DNA of 64,000 bases, from NCBI GenBank assembly GCA_027309085.1, contig DAIDDL010000006.1:1-64000 (forward strand), in the 5' to 3' direction. The position numbers and the translations under genes are program-made. Under the pieces are notes generated by a model. The model worked only from the letters and a program-made list of their open reading frames with translations. It was not told the origin of the DNA and made no database searches. Source of the stretch: Sulfobacillus sp. (lineage in GTDB: Bacteria; Bacillota; Sulfobacillia; Sulfobacillales; Sulfobacillaceae). Positions 58,778 to 64,000 of the stretch are shown piece by piece; the first letter of the stretch is position 1, and every line of letters starts with the position of its first letter.

Positions 58778-59529
58778 GGTGTGCCTTGAGAGCCCGGAGG
58801 GCCGGTGGAGGGCTCGACGGAAACTTCGGGGGACTTGTAGGCCAAGCGGGCCACGATGGCCGACACTTCGTAGACGAGATAGATGGGAATCGCCATCAGT
58901 GTCATGGACAGCGCATCAGGCGGGGCCAGAATGGCGGCAATAAAGAATGCCATGAGGATGGCATAGCGGCGGTAGCGGGTAAACATGCGCGGCTGAACCA
59001 GTCCTAAGTGGGCCAGCACCCCAGACACCAGAGGCAGTTCCGCCACAATTCCAAAGGGCACGGACAAGTCAATAATAAAGCTCAGCAGGCTGCCCAGCCG
59101 CCACAGCGGCTGGATGCCGTGGCCCGTGAATGACAGCATCACCTTGAGCACAATAGGCACGAAAAAGAAGTATCCCGCTGCCGTTCCCAACAGAAAGAGC
59201 CCCAGTCCCGGGCCAACCACAACCCCGACCACATGGCGCTCTGCCTGGGTCAGTCCCGGTAAAATAAAGGAAGCCACTTCATAGAGAATGAGAGGCGACG
59301 TCAGGATGAGCGCCATGGCAAAATCCAGCTTGATCAGCGCAAAGAACGCCTCAGTGACTCCCGTTACAATGACGTGGTGCACGGGGGTATGCCGGATAAT
59401 CCAGTGCAGCACTGGGCGCGTAAAGAAAAATCCTACCAGAAAGACAACCGCAACCGCTCCTAAAATGACAAAGAGTCGGTTGCGCAATTCCGTGAGGTGT
59501 TCCGTTAATGTCATTTCCCTATCGTTCAT
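58774..59529 (-). CDS. tatC: twin-arginine translocase subunit TatC
   Basis: LTEHLTELRNRLFVI; PLILYEVASFILPGLTQAERHVV; AILAPPDALSMTLMAIPIYLVYEVS. Confidence 0.96.
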   Translation of the reverse strand: MNDREMTLTEHLTELRNRLFVILGAVAVVFLVGFFFTRPVLHWIIRHTPVHHVIVTGVTEAFFALIKLDFAMALILTSPLILYEVASFILPGLTQAERHVVGVVVGPGLGLFLLGTAAGYFFFVPIVLKVMLSFTGHGIQPLWRLGSLLSFIIDLSVPFGIVAELPLVSGVLAHLGLVQPRMFTRYRRYAILMAFFIAAILAPPDALSMTLMAIPIYLVYEVSAIVARLAYKSPEVSVEPSTGPPGSQGTP

Positions 59530-59549
59530 GGCCTCTCCTCTACCCGGGA

Positions 59550-60218
59550 TTAATGAGGATCCACCAGCCCGCGCCGTATGGCATAGGCAGCGGCCTGCAC
59601 CCGGTTTTCAAAGTGCAGTTTCTGCAAGATGTTGCGGAGGTGGTTTTTTACAGTATTCTCGGAGATAAAGAGGCGGCTCGCGATATCGCGGTTGGAGAAC
59701 CCCTCTCCCACCAGCTTCAGCACTTCCAGTTCCCTGGCCGTCAGCTGCGTCTGCTGGCGCTCCACATCGTGCGACGAAAACGCGCGGATAATCTTCAGCG
59801 CCACGTCGCCGGAGATCGAGGCCTCGCCCCGGATCTGAGCTGACAACTCCTCTAGAAACTGTTCAGGGTCCAAATGTTTGAGCAAATAGCCCTGGGCCCC
59901 TGCTTTCACCGCTTCAAAAAGCAGGTCGTTCTCGTCGCTGGCGGTCAATACCACAATCTTCACATAGGGCATTTGCTCTTTAATCACGCGGGTGGCTTCA
60001 AGGCCCCCGCCGCCTGGCATATTGATATCCATCAGGATCAGGTCCGGCATCAGCTCTTCAGCCAGCCTCACCGCTTCCTCACCTGTTTCCGCTTGGCCCA
60101 CCACTTCCAGGTCCGGGCGGCTCGACAGCAGAGACGCCATCCCTGAGCGAAACAGGGCGTGATCATCCACCAGCATTACTCTTGCCTTTTCCACCAACTT
60201 CTCCTCCTTTGTCGCCAT
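59550..60218 (-). CDS. NarL/LuxR-family response regulator
   Basis: VMLVDDHALFRSGMASLLSSRPDLEVVGQAETGEEAV; LTARELEVLKLVGEGFSNRDIASRLFISENTVKNHL. Confidence 0.95.
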   Translation of the reverse strand: MATKEEKLVEKARVMLVDDHALFRSGMASLLSSRPDLEVVGQAETGEEAVRLAEELMPDLILMDINMPGGGGLEATRVIKEQMPYVKIVVLTASDENDLLFEAVKAGAQGYLLKHLDPEQFLEELSAQIRGEASISGDVALKIIRAFSSHDVERQQTQLTARELEVLKLVGEGFSNRDIASRLFISENTVKNHLRNILQKLHFENRVQAAAYAIRRGLVDPH

Positions 60219-61074
60219 CCAACTGATACGATATCGTAACGGTCGTTCCTTGTCCAGGGAGGGACTGGATCGAGACCCTGCCCCCAAACGTCTGCGCCCG
60301 CTCCTGCATGATTCCCAGGCCGAAATGGTGGGCAGGATGGTCTTTGTTCACGACAAATCCTTTGCCGTCATCCTGCACAGTCACTTGGACCACATCACCG
60401 TGCATATCCGCCCGGATGTCCACGTGGCGGGCTTCTGCGTGCTTGCGCACATTGGCCAGCGATTCCTGGATAATCCGCAGAATCTGCACGGACGCCATAT
60501 CGCTCCACGGCACCCCGTCATTGGGCAGAGCCTCTACATCCACCGCTATTTGGCTCCCCTCGTCGAAATCGGTGGCCAAGGTCCGCACGGCAGACCAGAA
60601 TCCCTCATCCAGACGCTTCCCGGCACGCAGGTCGTACAGCGATTGCCGGACCTCCGAATAGGATTTGTTCACCGCTGCCCGAATATCCTCCAGTTCGCCC
60701 TTTAGCTCGTCGGTGCGGTTCGCCTCGAGCAGGGTCTTCGCCTGGTACACCTTCAAGTTGATGACTGCCAAGCTCTGCGCCAAGCCGTCGTGCATCTCCC
60801 GGGCCAGACGTTCGCGCTCTTGCAAAGACAGCATAGCGTCCTGGTACTGGCGCCGTTCCCGCTCAATCTTCTCAATGACGCCAAACACGTACGAGGAAAA
60901 TCCGGCAGCCCCCACCAAGGTCACCGCTACTGCGACAAGGCTGACCCCAACAGGAGGCAGAATTTGGCGCAGGTAATAAAATCTTACCGTCTCGGCGATG
61001 GCAACAAAGAGGGTGGGTCCGACAGTCGTAAGCAATTTCAGCCTACGGTATCTCCGGTGGTCATTGTAACCCAT
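60163..61074 (-). CDS. sensor histidine kinase (HisKA_3/DegS-like)
   Basis: ERLAREMHDGLAQSLAVINLKV; VTVQDDGKGF; GLGIMQERAQTFGGRVSIQS. Confidence 0.94.
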   Translation of the reverse strand: MGYNDHRRYRRLKLLTTVGPTLFVAIAETVRFYYLRQILPPVGVSLVAVAVTLVGAAGFSSYVFGVIEKIERERRQYQDAMLSLQERERLAREMHDGLAQSLAVINLKVYQAKTLLEANRTDELKGELEDIRAAVNKSYSEVRQSLYDLRAGKRLDEGFWSAVRTLATDFDEGSQIAVDVEALPNDGVPWSDMASVQILRIIQESLANVRKHAEARHVDIRADMHGDVVQVTVQDDGKGFVVNKDHPAHHFGLGIMQERAQTFGGRVSIQSLPGQGTTVTISYQLDGDKGGEVGGKGKSNAGG

Positions 61075-61201
61075 GTCCTTCCCTCCTGCCGCACTATCTC
61101 CTCTTAACCCTACCATATATTTTACCTAGGCAATAAAAATTTCAGTAAAGCAAGCCCGTAGATCCTTGGAATGAGTTCCAATAGCCTAGTCTTTCTTGGC
61201 T

Positions 61202-61999
61202 TCAGTCGTCAGCGGCGTGGCGGTGCCGCCAAAAGTACCGGCATTCTCGGAGCACCCGCTCGGGCTGGTCCAGCAAGGCTAGGTGCCCGCACCGGGGGAG
61301 GACCTTGATTTCGCTGTGAGGGACCAATTGCCGCACCTGTTCGGCCTGGGCCGGGGAGGTGCGGGCATCACGCGCCCCCACCATGATCAGGGTGGGGACC
61401 CCCACCTCTGGATAGACGGCCTCATTCGACTCCGTATAGATTGCCGCCATCGCCTGCAAGTAATTTTCCACATCGGCGCCGGCCAGTTCTGCAGCCAGGT
61501 TGTCCCGGACCTCGTCCATGGCATATTCTGTCAGAGTGCTGCGGGCATATTCAGCGGCAAACTGTGCCATTCCGGTGGCATAGAGCTGGGCGCGGCGGTC
61601 CGGCACATCCTGGCCCTGCCCCACAAACCCAGGCGTCGCCCCAATCAGCGCCAGAGACAGCACCTGCTGGGCAGGGTTTGCCGCTGCGGCGCGCGCCATC
61701 ACCCAAGTGCCCAGCGACACCCCCAGCAAATGCGCCGGAAGTCCCACCTCTCCTAAAATGTCCAGGGCATCGCCCACCCAGCTGGCCATAACAGGAGCAA
61801 AATCCCGGTTGTCGCCCGTCCCCCGGGGATCCCACGTCACCATGACGAATTCACGGGACAGCGCCGGAACCATGCGGTGGAAGAGGAACCGCCCGAGTCC
61901 CAAACTCGGATGGCACAGCACTGCCTGATCTCCCTTGCCACAGACGTAGTAGGTAATTCCCCCGGAAGTCCGCATCCGCTCCATCCTTTCGAAAGGCAT
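61202..61999 (-). CDS. alpha/beta fold hydrolase
   Basis: VLCHPSLGLGRFLFHRMVPAL..WDPRGTGDN..LLGVSLGTWVMARAA..LPRCGHLALLDQPERV. Confidence 0.92.
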   Translation of the reverse strand: MPFERMERMRTSGGITYYVCGKGDQAVLCHPSLGLGRFLFHRMVPALSREFVMVTWDPRGTGDNRDFAPVMASWVGDALDILGEVGLPAHLLGVSLGTWVMARAAAANPAQQVLSLALIGATPGFVGQGQDVPDRRAQLYATGMAQFAAEYARSTLTEYAMDEVRDNLAAELAGADVENYLQAMAAIYTESNEAVYPEVGVPTLIMVGARDARTSPAQAEQVRQLVPHSEIKVLPRCGHLALLDQPERVLRECRYFWRHRHAADD

Positions 62000-62001
62000 C
62001 T

Positions 62002-62655
62002 TCAAAGCCTGTCCTCACCACTGAGCCACCGGCAGGCCTGCCGGTAGTCACTGGGCGTATCAACGTCCCAGGCGGGATTGGGCCGCCCGTTCACCTCGAT
62101 GTCCACCGTGCAGAATCCTGACACCGCGAGCAGATCTCGAAGCCCCCGGTCCCCTTCCAACCGGAAGGCCCAAGAGACGGCTTCCCGGTCCAGAAGGACC
62201 GGATGCCCTACCTGGCCATTGTAGACCGGCCTGAGGGCATGGCACCCCTTCTCCCGCTGCCTGAAGGCCGCAACGGCCGCCGCAATGTCAGAGGCGGTGA
62301 CAAAAGGCTGGTCGGCCAGAAACACCGCAGCGCACGCCGTGGGCCAGCCTTGTGCAACAGCGTCCAGGCCCAGTTTGAGCGAGTGGGACAGGCCCTGCTC
62401 GGGTGCGGCATTCTCCACTGCCACCCCCCCGGAATAAGCCGGCACGGCACCCTGGTGAACCAGTACCAGGGGGAGGCGCGCCTGCCGGGCGATGCAGTCG
62501 GCCACACTCGACAGCATCGTCGAACCGTTCCACGGCAGAAGCTGCTTGCCGCGCCCCATCCGTGAGGAAAGACCCGCGGCTAAGAGCACAGCCACCACAG
62601 GGGTTGAATCCGCGCGCTGCTCCGCCCGGGGATTTTTGGTTGTGCTCATCGCCAC
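62002..62655 (-). CDS. MobA/MocA-like nucleotidyltransferase (molybdenum cofactor cytidylyltransferase family)
   Basis: VVAVLLAAGLSSRMGRGKQLLPWNGSTML; VFLADQPFVTASDIAA; GHPVLLDR. Confidence 0.9.
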   Translation of the reverse strand: MAMSTTKNPRAEQRADSTPVVAVLLAAGLSSRMGRGKQLLPWNGSTMLSSVADCIARQARLPLVLVHQGAVPAYSGGVAVENAAPEQGLSHSLKLGLDAVAQGWPTACAAVFLADQPFVTASDIAAAVAAFRQREKGCHALRPVYNGQVGHPVLLDREAVSWAFRLEGDRGLRDLLAVSGFCTVDIEVNGRPNPAWDVDTPSDYRQACRWLSGEDRL

Positions 62656-62693
62656 CGATCTTCCCTCCGATAATTATTCTGGCTCGCCAGCGC

Positions 62694-63146
62694 TTACCCG
62701 TCAATTTTCCGGGCACGCTTGGAGATTTCTCCAAAGAACTGCCCCAAAATCACACTGGATGCCCCCGACAGCACCTTTTGGGCTACTCCTGACGATGGGC
62801 CTCCGAATTGTCCTTCTCCTTCATAGTGTAGATCCGTTTGCCGTCCATTTCCACTAGCAGTCAGGGTAACGGTCAGGTCCATCGAAATGGTCCCCCCCGG
62901 CCCCTGCCCGTTCAGCGCCAAATGATAGGCCTTGGGGGGCACAAGATGGTCCAGCTGCATGGTGCCGGCATATTTCCCTTTGAATCCGGGCACCCCCATC
63001 TCCATTTCCACCGCATAGACCCCCGGCGACTGCAGTGTCATGCGTTTGAGCCCTGGCATGGCTCCGGTCAAGATATCCGGGTCCATCAGCAGGGCGAATG
63101 TCGTCTCGGCACTGGCATCGATAGACTTATGGCTGTCAATCTGCAT
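62694..63146 (-). CDS. coxG: CoxG-like SRPBCC protein (CO dehydrogenase subunit G family)
   Basis: IDASAETTFALLMDPDILTGAMPGLKRM..VPGFKGKYAGTMQL..GQFFGEISKRARK. Confidence 0.88.
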   Translation of the reverse strand: MQIDSHKSIDASAETTFALLMDPDILTGAMPGLKRMTLQSPGVYAVEMEMGVPGFKGKYAGTMQLDHLVPPKAYHLALNGQGPGGTISMDLTVTLTASGNGRQTDLHYEGEGQFGGPSSGVAQKVLSGASSVILGQFFGEISKRARKIDG

Positions 63147-63313
63147 GGTCGCTCCCCCTAAGCAGGAAATAGGCCGCCCGGACGCTTGGTCCCGCCGGCA
63201 CGGCACTTTCACATATATATTCTGCAGGGGCGGGAGATAGTGCCTGGCGATTTGCTACATTTTTTAGTCGCGCACGCCCGGCCGAGATCCGCTCTGTCAG
63301 GTGTGCGCGTAAC

Positions 63314-63661
63314 ATGGTAGCATTACCAGTGTCGACTAGACTCAGGAAAGAGGGGCTCAAGCGCTTGAAACTGTTTGATATCGAGCAAAAATTCGAAGAC
63401 CGCGTCGAAGCGTTTATGGAGCCGCGCATTGAACGCTGGTTCCGCAAGTTTCTCGACTCCCCCGCAGGGGAAGACTTGATTTCCGGGATTCTGGCTGATG
63501 TGATGGTGTCCTGGATGCGCCCGGGATCCTCAGAAGGGCATAGCTACTTGGAAGGCATTGTGCTGGACCTTGTGGGCCGCCTGAAGGACAACCCCGAATT
63601 CCGCACGCGGCTTCTCGCCACGCTGACACTAAAGGACCCCTCTGGCGCCGGTCCTTCCTGA
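63314..63661 (+). CDS. hypothetical protein
   Basis: 115-aa ORF between two minus-strand genes; no recognised domain. Confidence 0.45.
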   Translation: MVALPVSTRLRKEGLKRLKLFDIEQKFEDRVEAFMEPRIERWFRKFLDSPAGEDLISGILADVMVSWMRPGSSEGHSYLEGIVLDLVGRLKDNPEFRTRLLATLTLKDPSGAGPS

Positions 63662-63682
63662 CGGAGCGGCGGCTGGGCGGAC

Positions 63683-63997
63683 CTAGGCTTGCCGCTTGCT
63701 GGGCGACCGGAGGTATTTCTTCATCAGCGTCTCCCGGTCCATCATCAAGAGGACCGGATGGAGACGCAGAAAACGTCTGAATGTGCTCCACCCATCCGAA
63801 TGGTAGATCGCCATCAGGAAAATCAGGTAAAACCACATAGTCCACTTGCGGGGGCCCGAGACCGGCACCCGGTCAAATCCCAGTTTTTCGATGGCGCTGG
63901 AGGCGTCCAAGAGGGTAATGCCGCCAATGACCGTAATATCTCCGTATTTATGATTCCCTTCCACAAACTGGGCCAAATCGCTCAGAGACCGCAGCAC
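63683..63997 (-). CDS. hypothetical protein (start may lie beyond window end)
   Basis: 104-aa ORF reaching the window edge, one TM-like segment WTMWFYLIFLMAIY. Confidence 0.5.
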   Translation of the reverse strand: MLRSLSDLAQFVEGNHKYGDITVIGGITLLDASSAIEKLGFDRVPVSGPRKWTMWFYLIFLMAIYHSDGWSTFRRFLRLHPVLLMMDRETLMKKYLRSPSKRQA

Positions 63998-64000
63998 AGC

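Overview
64 kb bacterial chromosomal window, probably a GC-rich Firmicute of the Sulfobacillus type (inference from SigI/RsgI, YtxC, T-box leaders and gene content). Most genes lie on the minus strand in housekeeping blocks: acyl-CoA carboxylase parts; Glu dehydrogenase; yajC; sigI-rsgI; ruvCAB-yebC; nadE; tyrS; mutS2-zapA; pheST with T-box; infC-rpmI-rplT with leader attenuator; thrS with T-box; ytxC; 3-hydroxyacyl-CoA dehydrogenase; fabI; etfBA; selA; hemAXCDB; sucCD-mdh-icd; feoB/feoA; a FadF-like Fe-S oxidoreductase; tatC; a two-component system; a MobA-like/CoxG maturation cluster. There are eight tRNAs, including a duplicated tRNA-Phe/tRNA-Asp cassette. The most unusual parts are: (1) a compact noncoding island at about 28.86-31.1 kb between a decayed tRNA-Val copy and tRNA-Val(GAC), with a truncated frameshifted tyrosine recombinase, five palindromic CCTTRCAAGGATTC repeats, hairpins with a shared AATTNTTK loop and differing paired stems, and a 31-aa ORF whose Shine-Dalgarno lies inside a two-tier hairpin; (2) an IscB-type element at about 39.18-39.90 kb with an apparent omega/HEARO RNA joined to only a RuvC-III/C-terminal IscB remnant, ending about 10 bp before the etfB start codon and downstream of selA. 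Several small genes absent from the ORF track were found, as was an ATC start for infC. All family names come from reading translated sequences; no database search was run.
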